Below are positions 42,774 to 54,758 of a stretch of DNA of 64,000 bases, piece after piece. The stretch is taken from NCBI RefSeq assembly GCF_000283155.1, contig NW_004454170.1, positions 15,619,984 through 15,683,983 on the forward strand, given 5' to 3'. The translations under genes and the position numbers were made by a program. The stretch is from Ceratotherium simum simum (lineage: Eukaryota > Chordata > Mammalia > Perissodactyla > Rhinocerotidae). Under the pieces are notes generated by a model. That model ran no database searches, had not been told where the DNA came from, and saw nothing but the letters and a program-made list of their open reading frames with translations. Position 1 is the first letter of the stretch. Every line of letters begins with the position of its first letter.

Positions 42774-45700
42774 TTTTATCAGACTAAGGAGGTTCCCTTC
42801 TATTCTTAGTTTGCTGGGAGATTATTATCATGAATGAATGTTGAAGTCTTTCAAATGCTTTTCTTGCATCAATTGAAATGACCATATAGTTTTTCTCCTC
42901 TATTGTGATAATAAGATAGACTACATTAATTGATTTTTAATCAACCTTGTATTCCTGGGATAAACACCACTTGGTCATGGTATATTATGCCTTTTATATA
43001 TTTCATTTTTAGTTTGCTAATATTTTGCCAAAGATTTTTGATCCATATTCATGAGGAATATTGATCTGTAGTTCTCTTATCTTGCAATATTTTTGTCTTT
43101 TTTTTGACATCAAGATACTGCTGCCCTCATAAAATGAGCCGAGAATTGCTTCTCCTGCCATATTTTCAAAATGAGTTTATGTAGGATTGGTGGTATTTCT
43201 ACCTTGATTGTTTGATACAACTCACCAGTTAAGCCCTCTGGGTCCACTAATTTCTTTGTGGGAAGGTTTCTAATTATGAATTAATGTCTTTAATTGATAT
43301 TCAGGTTTTCTATTGATTTTTGAAATAATTTTGATTGTCTTTCAAGGAATTAGTCCATTTCATACAGGTTGTTGAGTTCACTGGCATCAAGTTGTTTATA
43401 ATAGTCTGTTAGTTACCCTTTTAATGTATGTAGGATCTTAGAGATATCTCCTTTTTTGTTATTGATATTGGTAACATTTGTATTCTTTTTGTTTCTTGAT
43501 CAATATAGCAGATGTCTATTTCTTATATTGATCTTTTCAAAGAATCAGCTTCTAATTTCATTGATGTTCCTTATTATTTTTCTGTTTTCTATTTCATTGA
43601 TTTATTATTTGTTTCCTACTAATTTTGGGTTTAATTTGCTAATTATATTTCTAGCTTAAAGTGGAAGCTTAGATTGTTGCTTGTAGAGTTTTATCCTTTC
43701 CTAATATAAGCTTTTGAACCTATAAATTTCCCTTTAAGTTGCATTTCACAAATTTTGATAATATGAGTTTTCTTTTCATTCAACCCAAAATATTTTCTAA
43801 CTTCCCTGTGATTTCTTCTTTGAACCATGCATTATTTAGAAGTATGCTGCTTAATTTCCAAATGTTTTTGGGATTTTCTTAGTATCTTTCCATTATTTAT
43901 TTCTAATTTAATTCCTTGTGATCAGAGAACATACTACATATGATTTCAATCATTTTAAACTTCTGGAGACTTGTCTAATGACCGAGCATATGGTCTGTCT
44001 TGGTAAATGTCCCATGTGTACTAGAAAAGAATGTGAATTCTGCATTTGAGTGGAGTGTTCCATAAATGTCAATTAGTCCAAGCTGGTTAAAATGTTGTTT
44101 AAATCGTCCATATCTCTATTGATTTTCTGTCTGCTTATTCTATCAATTACTGAAAAGAGTGCTGAAATCTGCAACTGTAATTGTAGATTTGTCTTTTTCT
44201 CTTTTCAGATCTGTCAAGTGCTTTATGCATTGTGAAGTCAGTTATTAGGGGATACACATTTAGGATTGTTATGCCTTCTTGATTAATTGACCCCTTTATC
44301 ATGGTAAAATATCTCTGTGTATCCTTGGTAATATTTCTTATTCTGAAGCCTATCTTTTCTACTATTAATATAGTTAAAACAGCTTTATCTTTTCCCAACC
44401 TTTCCCTTTTGTGTCTTTATATGAAGCAGAATTTTTTATAGACCACATATAGTTGGGATTTTTACAATCCAGTCTAACAATCTCTGACTTTTTATTATAA
44501 AGTTTAAACGATTTACGTTTAATAAAATTATTGATATGGTTGTGTTTAAATCTACCATCTTGCTATTGTTTTGCTATTTGTCTCATCTGTTCTTGTCTTT
44601 TTTTCCTATTTTCCTGCTTTCTTTTGGATTGAGTATTTTTTTATTCCATTTTATCACCACTATTGGTTTGTTAGCTACCTCTCTTTATTTTTAAAGGTTC
44701 ATCTAGGGTTTACAATATGCATCTTTATCTTATGTCTGTCTACCTTGAAATAACATTATACTACCTCACATATAATGTAAGATATTGCAATAATATACTT
44801 CCATTTCCCTACCCTGTCCTTTGTGCTATTGTTGTCATAAATTTTACATTTTTGTTTTATAAATCCTACAATATATTATTACTTTTGCTTTAAGCAGTCA
44901 ATTATCCTCTATGAAATTTTTAAATGATAAAAAAGCCCTTGACATTTACCCACATATTTACCATTTTCAGAGCTCTTCATTCCTTGGTGTAGTCCACGTT
45001 TTCATCAGGTATCAGTTTCCTTCTGCCTGAAGAACTACATATCTTGTAGTGCAGGTCTACTGGCCACAAACTCCCACAGCTTTTCTTGTCTGAAAAAAGT
45101 TTTTATTTTATCTTCACATTTGAAAGGTACTTTCACTGGGTCTAGAACTCTAGGTTAACAAACATTTTTTCTGACATTTTAAAGGTACACTACTATCTTC
45201 TGACTTGCATAGTTTCTGAAGGAAAGTCTGTTGTAATTTTTATCTTTTGTTACTCTGTGTATAATGTGCCTTTTTTCCCTCTACCTACCTTTATGATTTT
45301 TCTCAAAATTAGTAGATTGTTGTGTTTTGACTATGAGGTTCTTGGTGTGGTTTTCTTAGTATATATCCTGATTCATGTTCAATGAGCTCTTTAGATCTGT
45401 GAGTTTATATTTTTCATAAAATTTGGAAAATATTTGGTCATTATTTCTTCAAAGAAGAACTTATTTCTGTTCTCTTTTTTCTCTCTTCTCCTTCTGAATA
45501 CTCCAGTTTACATGTTAGTCAGTTTGATATTTCCCCACAGGTGTGTTTATTTTTCTTAATCTTTTTTATCTCTGTGTCTAAGCTTCATTTTGGATAGGTT
45601 CTATTGCTATATCTTCACAAGGTTCTACTGCTTTATCTTCAACTTCATTTATCATTTTTTATGTCATATGTATTCTGCTGTTAATCCCTTTATCAAGTGA

Positions 45701-46715
45701 AATTTTCATTTCAGATAGAAGACAACTTTAGTTCCTTTTTATGTTTTCTTTTCACCTCCTTGACATGTTCATATTTTCCATTCAACAACTGATCATATTT
45801 AGTGTATTTATAATACCTCTTTTCACGTCTTTGCCTGCTAGTTTTATTATCTCTGTCACTTTGGGTCTTAATGATATTGACTGATTTTTCTCCTGGCTTT
45901 GGATCACATTTTCCTGCTTTTTTGCATGTCTTGTAATTTTTTATTAGATGCCAAACATTGTGAATTTTGCATTGTTAAATACTATGTTTTGTTTAATTCC
46001 TTTTAAAATGTTGGACATTGCTCTGACAGAAAATTAAGTCTTTTGTGGCTTAGTTTGATTCTTGTGATGCTTATTTTTAAGCTTTTTAGTGTGAGTCTAG
46101 ATATCCTTTACTTCAGGGCTATTTTAGCCCCACCACTAACACCTATGTCTTACAAGGTCTCCACTAAATGTTCCACATGTGGAATGAGGTCTCTCTACTC
46201 TGGGTGGTAAAAACTCAAATTATTCCTGGTCCTGTTTGACCTCTAGGAATTCTTTTGCTTATATATACCTAGATATTTTTCTTTGCCAGAAGTTTCAGAC
46301 TATATACGTGCAGATTTCTATTCAGCCAAAGACTCAGGGGGACACATATGCAAATTTCAGGTGCTCTTTCTTAGCATAGCTCCCTCCCTTCCAGTACTCT
46401 GTCTCACAAATTCTAGTTGCCTCAGCCCACCTGACTTCTAATCTCTGTCTTCTTAATTCAGCAAAATGCAGGGTTCTCTTTGGTTCCCACTTCTTGCACC
46501 ATGGTCCAGAAATTGCCAGGAGGGAAAAGACTACGACAATCACCGGATTCACATCATTTGTTTCCCTTCTCAGGTAACATAGTCCTATGCTACCTATTGT
46601 CTGATGTCTGAAAGCATATATTTTGTCCAATTTTCTAGTTTTTTTTGGTGGCAGGTGAAATGGAGATCCTATTCTCTCCCATGGCTGGAAGTGGAAGTCT
46701 ATGTAGTGGTTTTTG

Positions 46716-47663
46716 CTTGAGAAAAAAATCCACTATATTTTAAGTACCTATTATTTGTATAGCAACTCCATATAGCATAAGACAGTTCCAAAAATACAAT
46801 TTGCTAACCAGTAAATCAAATGAAGAATGATATAAATCACCTAATATTTGAAGAAATTGTAAAATATTTGAACATGTAATAAATGAGGAGTTAGTACTCT
46901 ATTCGTAAAATGCAATGAAAACCTGTCAATCAATCTAAGAATTATTTGCATCTGAATAATACAATAACTAGTTTTAAGGAAATAAGTAGTTTTTCTCAGC
47001 ACTTCATCTGATAGTATTCAACTACCTAATGTTTTTTGCTCTTGGGAAACTTTTCTGACCATCAGTCTGAATTTTTATAATTTTCCATCATTATTCCTGG
47101 TCACTCTTCCTTGTACCATGACAGATAACCTCTTCCCTTTTTGGCTATTTCCACTTCTCTAAAATGTAAAGATGATTTTCATAATAGAGTACTAAATAGA
47201 TTTCCTATGACACTGATGTCTCTCGAGAAAACAAAGATTCCTCCAAACTTCAAGTGATAATAATCAAGAAAAAATGTTCCACATACTGTCTTTATTTTTA
47301 TTGGACATTGAGATTCTTCTTCCCAATCCCCTATGGCTCACGCTCCTTCAACAAGATCATCACCACCACTACCATGCAACTAGTCCTGGCTCACACATAG
47401 GTTAATTTACAAACTATTTTTTATAACTTGGAAGGCAATTTTTTAGACATGTTAGAGATTTTTTGAGATGCTATGTTATGTATTAGAGATTCTGTGTAGG
47501 ATCCAGACCAACTCAGAGAGAAATCTTTTTAAGAGAGAAAATAGCTAAGCACAAGTTAATGACTATGGATTCCATTTGTCCTCTGTATCCCACAAATACT
47601 GAGGTGCTGCCTCATGAGCATGAAGACTGGAGCAGTCCTGGCCTTGGAACTAAGAGTTGAATT
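46716..47663. other. Unique AT-rich DNA, no gene seen
   Basis: No repeat family or coding signal is recognised between the old L1 and the next ERE. Confidence 0.45.
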
Positions 47664-47674
47664 AAAAGTGGGAT

Positions 47675-47921
47675 AGGGCCAGCCTGGTGGCATAGTGGTT
47701 AAGCTCGTGCACTCTGCTTTAGTGGCCTGGGGTTCGTAGGTTCAGATCCCAGGTGTGGACATACACACCGCTCATCAAGCCATGCTGTGGCAGCATCCCA
47801 TACACAAAATAGAGGAGGATTGGCAGGGATGTTAGCTCAGAGACAATCTTCCTCAAGCAAAAAGAGGAAGACTGGCAACAGATGTTAGCTCAGGGCCAAT
47901 CTTCTTCACCAAAAAAAAAAA
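47675..47921 (+). mobile_element. ERE SINE, plus strand
   Basis: It starts agggccagcctggtggcata near 47675. The A-box-like tggcatagtgg and B-box-like ggttcagatcc show its tRNA origin. The body 'catcaagccatgctgtggca' follows, then the doubled 'gatgttagctcag' module and an A15 tail. The target duplication is aaaagtgggat (47664-47674) versus aaaagtggcat (47922-47932), one mismatch in 11. The pol III boxes are mutated, so it is not a tRNA gene. Confidence 0.94.
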
Positions 47922-48184
47922 AAAAGTGGCATCTCAGCAAATTGCTAGTCAATTGTTCCATAAGTTAGCCAAAGGACAAAAGTACAAGCCAAATTTTCCA
48001 TTGATTCTGCTCAACATCCAGCTATACTCAAGAAACTTCTTCCAGTGCTGCAGGCTCCTTGGTGCTTAGCATCTGATTGCAGAGTTTATATATTGCACCA
48101 TTGTCTCAGAGCTTAAAAGAAATTTCCTGCCAAAATAACTGGGTATCATGAGAGAGAAAAAACCCTTGTCAAATTTTTAATTCA

Positions 48185-48390
48185 AAAATCTCATTATTGA
48201 GTATTGAACATGTGTTACCTCATGTAATCCTCACAAATCTGCAAGGCCAGTATTTGTATTCCCACTTTTCAGATAAGGAAAGTAAATCTTAGAAAGGTTA
48301 TACAAGGTGCCCATGGTCACATGAGAGGTTGTAGTAGTAGAATCAAAATTCAAACCCAGGTTCATAAGACAACCAAAACTGTGTTCTTTC
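48185..48390 (-). repeat. MIR SINE
   Basis: Reverse-complement MIR: 'cacttttcagataaggaaag' at about 48263, 'aggtgcccatggtcacatga', and 'caaaattcaaacccaggttc' from the tRNA-like head. It abuts the 3' end of the large L1. Confidence 0.9.
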
Positions 48391-48559
48391 TTTTTTAATT
48401 GGTGTCATAGTAGTTTATAACATTGTGAAATTTCAGTTGTACATTATTATTTGTCAGTCACCATATATATGTGCCCCTTTACCCCTTATGCCCACCCCCC
48501 AACCCCCTTCCCCTCTGGTAGCCACTACTCTGTTCTCTTTGTCCATATATTTGTTTATC

Positions 48560-51500
48560 TTCCACATGAGTAAAATCACACGGCATTTGTCTTTCTCTAT
48601 TTCACTTATTTCACTTAACATAATACCCTCAAGTTCCATCCATGTTGTTGCAAATGGGGCAATTTTATCTTTTTTTATGGCTCAGTAGTATTCCATTGTA
48701 TATATATACCACATCTTCTTTATGCATTCATCAGTCAATGGGCACTTGGGTTGCTTCCACGTCTTGGCTATTGTGAATAATGTTGCAATGAACATAGTCT
48801 CTTTTAATTGTTGACTTCAAGTTCTTTGGATAAATACCCAGTAGTGGAATAGCCAAGTCATACGGTATTTCAATTTTTAACTTTTTGGGAAATCGCCATA
48901 CTGTTTTCAATAGTGGCTGTACTAGTTTGCATTCCCACCAACAGTGTATGAGGGTTCCCTTTTCTCCACATCCTTTCCAACATTTGTTGTTTTTTGTCCT
49001 GGCAATTATAGCCATTCTAATAGGTGTAAGGTCATATTTCATTGTAATTTTGATTTGCATTTCCCTGATGACTAGTGATGTTGAACATCTTTTCAGCTGC
49101 CTGTTGGCCATCTGTATATCTTCTTTGGAAAAGTGTCTGTTCAGATCCTCTGCCCATTTTTTGTTTGGGTTGTTTGTTTTTTTGTTGTTGGGTTGTATGA
49201 GTTCTTTATACATTTTGGAGATTAACCCCTTGTTGGACACATGGTTTGCAAATATTTTCTCCCAGTTGGTGCGTTGTCTTTTCATTTTGTTCATAGTTTC
49301 CTTTGCCTTGCAGAAGCTCTTTAGTCTGATGAAGTCCCATTTGTTTATTTTTTCTTTCATTTCCCTTGCCTGAGTAGATATGGTATTCGAAAAGATTCTT
49401 CTAAGACCTATATGAAAGAGTGTACTGCCTATATTTTCTTGTAGGAGTTTTATGGTTTCAGGGCTTACATTCAAGTCTTTAATCCCTTTTGAGTTAATTT
49501 GTGTGTATGGTGTAAGATTATGGTCTACTATCATTCTTTTGCATGTGGCTGTCCAGTTTTCCCAATAGCATTTATTGAAGAGACTTGCCTTTCTCCATTG
49601 TATGTTCTTGGCTCCTTTGTTGAAGATTAGCTGCCCATAGATGTGTCGTATTATTTCTAGGCTTTCAATTCTGTTCCATTAATCTGTGTGTCTGTTTTTG
49701 TGCCAGTGCTATGCTATTTTGATCACTATAGCTTTGTAGTATATTTTGAAGCCAGGGGTTGTGATGCTTCCAGCTTTATTCTTTTTTCTCAGGATTGCTT
49801 TGGCTAATAGGGGTCTTTGCTTGTTCCATATAAATTTTACGATTCTTTGTTCTCTTTCCATGAAGAATGTCATTGGGATTCTGATTGGGATGGCACTGAA
49901 TCTGTAGATTGCTTTAGGTAGTCTGGAAATTTTAATTATGTTTATTCTTCCAATCCATGAGCTTTGAATACCTTTCCACTTCTTTATGTCTTCTTCGATT
50001 TCTTTCAATAATGTTTTATAGTTTTCAGTGCATAGGACTTTCACCTCCTTGATTAAGTTTATTCCTAGATATTTTATTCTTTTTGTTGTGATTGTAAATG
50101 GGATTGTATTCTTGACTTTTCGTTCTGCTAGTTCATTATTAGTGTATAGAAACGCAACTGATTTTTTTGTGTGTGTGTGAGGAGATCAGCCCTGTGCTAA
50201 CATCTGCCAATCCTCCTCTTTTTTTGCTGAGGAAGACTGACCCTGGGCTAACATCTGTGCCCATCTTCCTCACTTTATATGGGATGCCGCCACAGCATGG
50301 CTTGACAAGCAGTGCGTCGGTGTGCGCCCAGGATCTGAACCAGTGAACCCCGGGCCACCGCAGCGGAGTGTGTGCACTTAACCACTTGCGCCACTGGGCT
50401 GGCCCCAGAAATGCAACTGGTTTTTGTAAGTTGATTTTGTACCCTGCAACTTTGCTGTAGTTATTGATTATTTCTAATAGTTTCTGTGGATTCTTTAGGG
50501 TTTTCTATATAGAGAATCATGTTGTCTGCAAAAAGTGAAAGTTTCACTTCTTCCTTTCCAATTTGGATACCTTTTATTTCTTTTTCTTTCTTAATTGCTC
50601 TGGCCAAAACCTCCAGTACTATGTTGAATAGGAGTGGCGAGAGGGCGCACTCTTGTCTTGTCCCTGTTCTCAGAGGGATGGCTTTCAGTTTTGCACCATT
50701 ATGTATGATGTTGGCTGTGAGTTTGTCATATATGGCCTTATTATGTTGAGGTACTTTCCTTCTATACCCATTTCATTCAGTTTTTATCATAAATGGATGT
50801 GGGATCTTGTCGAGTGCTTTCTCTGCATCTATTGAGATGATCATGTGGTTTTATTCCTCATTTTGTTAACATGATGTATCACATTGATTGACTGCAGATG
50901 TTGAACCATCCCTGTGTCCCTGGTATAAATCCCTCTCGGTCATGGTGTATGATCCTTTTAATGTATTGCTGTATTCGATTTGCCAATATTTTGTTGAGGA
51001 TTTTTGCATCTATGTTCATCAGCAGTATTGGCCTGTAATTTTCCTTCTTTGTGTTGTCCTTGTCTGGTTTTGGTATCAGGGTGAGGTTGACCTCATAGAA
51101 TGAGTTAGGAAGCCTTCCACATTCTTCAATTTCTTGGAATAGTTTGAGAAGGATAGGTATTAAATCTTCTTTGAATGTTTCCTAGCATTCCCCAGAGAAG
51201 TCATCTGGTCCTGGATTTGTTTTTTGGGAAGTTTTTGATTACTGTTTCAATCTCTTTACTTGTGATTGTGATTGGTCTATTAGTCTATTCAGATTCTCTA
51301 TTTCTTCTTGATTCAGTTTTGGGAGGTTATATGAGTCTAAGAATTTATCCATTTCTTCTAGGTTATCCAATTTATTGGCATAGAGTTTTTCATAGTATTC
51401 TCTTATAATCTTTGTATTTCTGTGGTATCTCTTGTTATTTTTCCTCTTTCATTTCTAATTTTATTTATTTGAGCCTTTTCTCTTTTTTTCTTAGTGAGTC

Positions 51501-52623
51501 TGGCTAAGGGTTTGTCAGTTTTGTTTACCTCCTCAAAGAACCAGCTCTTAGTTTCACTGATCCTTTCTAAAGGATCATTGGTTATTTTTTAGCCTCTACT
51601 TCATTTTTTGCTACTCTAATTTTTATTATTGCCCTCCTTCTGCTGACTTTGGGTTTTGTTTGTTCTTCTTTTCCTACTTCTGTTAGGTGTAGTTTAAGAT
51701 TACTTATTTCATATTTTTCTTGTTTGTTGAGGTAGGCCTGAATTGCTATAAATTTCCCTCTTAGTACCACTTTCGCTGCATCCCATAAGAGTTGGCATGT
51801 TGTGTTTTTATTTTCATTTGTCTCCAAGTATTTTTTGATATCTCCTTTGATTTCTTCGCTGATCCAATGGTTGTTTGGTGGCATGTTGTTTAGTTTCCAC
51901 ATATTTGTGACTTTCCCAGCTTTTTTCTTGTAGTTGATTTCTAGTTTCATAGTATTGTGGTGACAAAAGATGCTTGACATGATTTCAATCTCCTTAAATT
52001 TATTGAGGCTTGCCTTGTTTCCCAACATATGTTCTATCTTTGAGAATGTTCCATGTGCACTTGAAAAGAATGTGTATTCTGCTGTTTTTGGATGGAATGT
52101 TGTATATATATTTATTAAATCCATCTGGTCTAGTATTTCATTTAAGGCCATTGTTTCCTTGTTGACTTTCTATCTGGATGATCCATCCACTGAAGTAAGT
52201 GGGCTATAGAGGTCTCCTACTATTATTGTGTTGCTGTCAATTTCTCTCTTTATACTTTGGTGCTCCTGTGTTAGGTGCATATATATTTATAAGTGTTATG
52301 TCCTCTTGGTGGAATGTCCCTTTTATCATTACATACTGCCTCTCTTTGTCTCTCATTGTCTTTTTTATCTTGAATTCTGCTTTGTCTGATAGAAGTATGG
52401 CAACACCTGCTTTCTTTTGATTGCCATTTGCTTGGAATATCGTATTGCATCCCTTCACTCTGAGCCTGTGTTTGTCTTTAGAGCTGAGATGTGTTTCCTG
52501 GAGGCAGCAAATTGTTGGGTCTTGTTTTTTAATCCATCCAGCCACTCTGTGTCTTTTGATTGGAGAATTCAATCCGTTTACATTTAGAGTGGTTATTGAC
52601 ATATGAGGTCTTAATACTGCCAT
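48560..52623 (-). pseudogene. L1 ORF2 pseudogene (endonuclease-reverse transcriptase)
   Basis: Reading downwards from 52623, the N-terminal endonuclease is open for 128 codons (52237-52623), with the active-site Asn region TLNVNGLNSPIKRHR and the Glu in LQETHL. The frame shifts and continues at 51582-52151. The reverse transcriptase spans about 49700-51500 and is split by an ERE (50167-50406). Its catalytic motif reads FADN instead of FADD (codon AAC, 50521-50523 on the plus strand). The C-terminal 267-codon frame (48731-49534) has the Cys-rich [18 protein letters not shown]. At least three frame breaks are present. Confidence 0.92.
50167..50406 (-). mobile_element. ERE SINE inside L1 ORF2
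   Basis: Full copy on the same strand as its L1 host: T/TG-rich tail from 50167, doubled module, 'cacagcatggcttgacaagc', and the gggctggcccc head at 50397-50406. The target duplication is agaaacgcaactgattttt (50148-50166) versus agaaatgcaactggttttt (50407-50425), two mismatches in 19. It dates after the L1 insertion. Confidence 0.96.
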
Positions 52624-53099
52624 TTTATCTCTTGTTTTCTGATTGTTCTATGTTTCCATGGTTTCTTTTCCCTTGTATTTCAGACTGCCATTTCAGTTTT
52701 GTGGTTTTCTATGATGGTTTTCTCAGTTTTCTCTTTATTGATGATTTGTGGCTCCACTCTGATTTTTTGTTTAGTCGTTACCATGAGGTTTGTATAAAAG
52801 ATCTCATAAATGAGATAGTCCATTTTCTGATAGCCTCTTATCTCCATTAGCCTAAGCAGGGTACATCTCTGTATTCTTCCCCTTCTAAGTTACTGTTGTC
52901 ACAAGTTGTTCTTTTTTGTGTTGTGAGTTTGTGACTAAATTGAAGTGTTTATAGTTATTTTTGATGTTTTACTTCCCTTTATCTTTCACGTTATAATTAC
53001 ATGTTTCTTAAGCTATTCTGATATAGAGCTGCAATTTTCTGATTCTATCTGTCTATTTATCTCCTTGCTCAAGGTTTTGTAAACCTTTGCTTTTTTGTT

Positions 53100-53990
53100 T
53101 CAGATGCGAGGGCTCCTTTCAACATTTCTTGTGAGGCAGGCCTAGTGGTGATGAACTCCGTCAGCTTTTGTTTATGTGGGAAAGCTTGTATTTCTCCACC
53201 ATAGCTGAAGGATAGTTTCACTGCATAGAATATTCTTGGCTGAAAATTTTTGTCTTTCAGTATTTTGAATATATCATTCTATTCTCTACTAGCCTATAAG
53301 GTTTCTGCTGAGAAATCCACTGAAAGCCTGATGGGGTTCCTTTGTAGATTATTTTATTCTGCCTTGCTGCCCTTAATATTTTTTCTTTGTCACTGACTTT
53401 TACCAGTTTTAATATGTGCCTTGGAGAAGTTCGTTTTGAATTGATGTAATTAGGAGTTCTATTGGCTTCACGTATTTGTAAGTCCAATTCCTTCTCCAGA
53501 TTTGGGAAGTTCTCAGACATTATTTCTTTGAACAAGCTCTCTGCTCCTTTCTCCCTCCCTTCCCCCTCTGGAATACCTATAATCCTTCCTTTCCTCCTCT
53601 ACCTGATGCATTTCTATATTTCTATCCTCTAAATCACTAATTCTGTCCTACATAACATCAGCTCTATTTTTTATGGTTTCTAGATTATTTTTTATCTCAT
53701 TAATTGTGTTCTTCATATCCAGAATTTCTGTTTGGTTTTTTTTTTTTTTTTTTTAGAGCTTCAATATCTTTGGTGAAGTATTCTTTCTGCTCATTAATTT
53801 TATTCCTGAGCTCACTGAACTGTCTTTCTGAGTTTTCTTGTAGCTCTTTGAGTTTCTTTATGATAACTATTTTGAATTCTCTGTCATTTAGATTGTAAAT
53901 TTCTGTGACTTCCAGATTGGTTTCTGGAGACTTGTCATTTTCCTTCTGTTCTCAAGTGTTACTATAGTTCTTCATGGTGTTTGATGAATT
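53100..53990 (-). pseudogene. L1 ORF1 pseudogene
   Basis: Degenerate ORF1 (RNA-binding chaperone of the L1 particle). The 92-codon frame at 53257-53535 contains the C-terminal RNA-binding part, with SPRHILKLVKVSDKEKILRA, comparable to the family's 'RHIIIKL...KEKILKAAR' segment. Upstream, the coiled-coil region is interrupted by stops and by a 19-base homopolymer (T at 53736-53754 on the plus strand). Confidence 0.85.
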
Positions 53991-53999
53991 GATCCTTTG

Positions 54000-54758
54000 C
54001 CAGCAAATTTGTGGTAGTATCAGGTCACAGATTCCACCTGCCACTGCTGGTGGGAGGCAGGAGCTGTTTTCTGATCCCACCCTGTCTGCTGGAAGTTGTG
54101 CCAGTAAGGCTGCTCTGTGTTTGCATGCTGGCCGTAGCCACTTTGTGAGTCACACATACACATGCAAGTGGGGACTCTGTGCTCTGCCAGTGGGTTGCTC
54201 TCATGAGGGTGGGACCACTGCACTCGGCAGGGGACTGGCTGAGCTGCTGCACTAAGCAGGAGGGGAGGGGCACTTTCTTTTCACATGCACAGACTGGCTC
54301 TGCACTCGTGGGCTGTTCGGCTGAGCTGCTGTACTTGGTGGGCAGGGCTCCTTCACTGGGGTTGCGCTGCTGCCACTCAGTGGGGAGCATTCCCATGGAC
54401 AGGGCTGCCACAACATGGTGCATGCTCCTGCAGGCCTGGCTACCACTTCAAAAGTGTTTGCACACAGGCTGGGCTGCCTCCGCCTCCTTTTACAGTCACC
54501 CTGGCCACTGTGGGAGGACCCACCATCTGGATCGCTGCTGCCAGGGACAGGGAAGGGTCTACTCACCTAATTCCACTGCTTCCTGGGGATCCAGTCCACC
54601 CATCTTCAAGTGTATGGCTGCATGGTCTTCTCAGGCGTCCTGTTGTACTGTGTAAGGAATCCTCTATTGGTTACTGAATGTCTGTTTAGTTGTAACTTAG
54701 AGGGGAGAGACAAAGGGAACTCACTCTGCCATGATGCTGATGTCGCTCCAGTTTCAAC
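54000..54758 (-). promoter_or_regulatory. L1 5' UTR (internal promoter region, inactive)
   Basis: A GC-richer stretch than its surroundings, upstream of ORF1 in the minus direction. It matches the place of the L1 internal pol II promoter. It carries long chance frames on both strands (132 aa minus, 158 aa plus), because few stops occur in GC-rich sequence. Function is not shown. Confidence 0.65.

Larger units (their letters stand above)
40470..46715 (-). mobile_element. Ancient near full-length L1 (about 6.2 kb)
   Basis: Minus-strand L1M-like element. The 3' UTR is at 40470-40780. The ORF2 C-terminal region is near 40830-41150, with thumb and reverse transcriptase across 41150-43300. The catalytic motif here is FTDD (reverse complement near 42460-42475), so both catalytic Asp codons persist despite decay. 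Endonuclease-related sequence follows to about 44500, and ORF1/5' sequence lies at 44950-46700. No frame exceeds about 100 codons. It also carries an 82-bp tandem duplication and a nested L1 piece. It appears much older than the L1 at 48.4-54.8 kb. Confidence 0.85.
48391..54758 (-). mobile_element. Near full-length L1 (about 6.4 kb including an ERE), dead
   Basis: Minus-strand L1. The A-tail/3' UTR is at 48391-48560, ORF2 at about 48560-52623, an inter-ORF/ORF1 region at 52624-53990, and a GC-richer 5' UTR at 54000-54758. The 3' UTR resembles that of the young L1 at 30812, so it belongs to the same broad lineage. Frameshifts, stops and a mutated polymerase motif make it inactive. Long antisense frames (48885-49373 +, 54179-54655 +) are shadows. 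The 5' edge meets a second L1 fragment at about 54758 and no convincing target duplication is visible. Confidence 0.92.

Noticed and set aside
47675..47760. tRNA-gene-like A and B boxes
   Set aside because: They belong to an ERE SINE head with an A-tail and target duplication. The boxes are mutated and no cloverleaf can be closed.
48885..49373. 162-codon plus-strand open frame
   Set aside because: It is the antisense of L1 ORF2 C-terminal sequence, which reads correctly on the minus strand.
54179..54677. Plus-strand frames of 158 and 130 codons and a 132-codon minus-strand frame
   Set aside because: All fall in the GC-richer L1 5' UTR where stops are rare. They overlap each other in different frames and none shows a domain.
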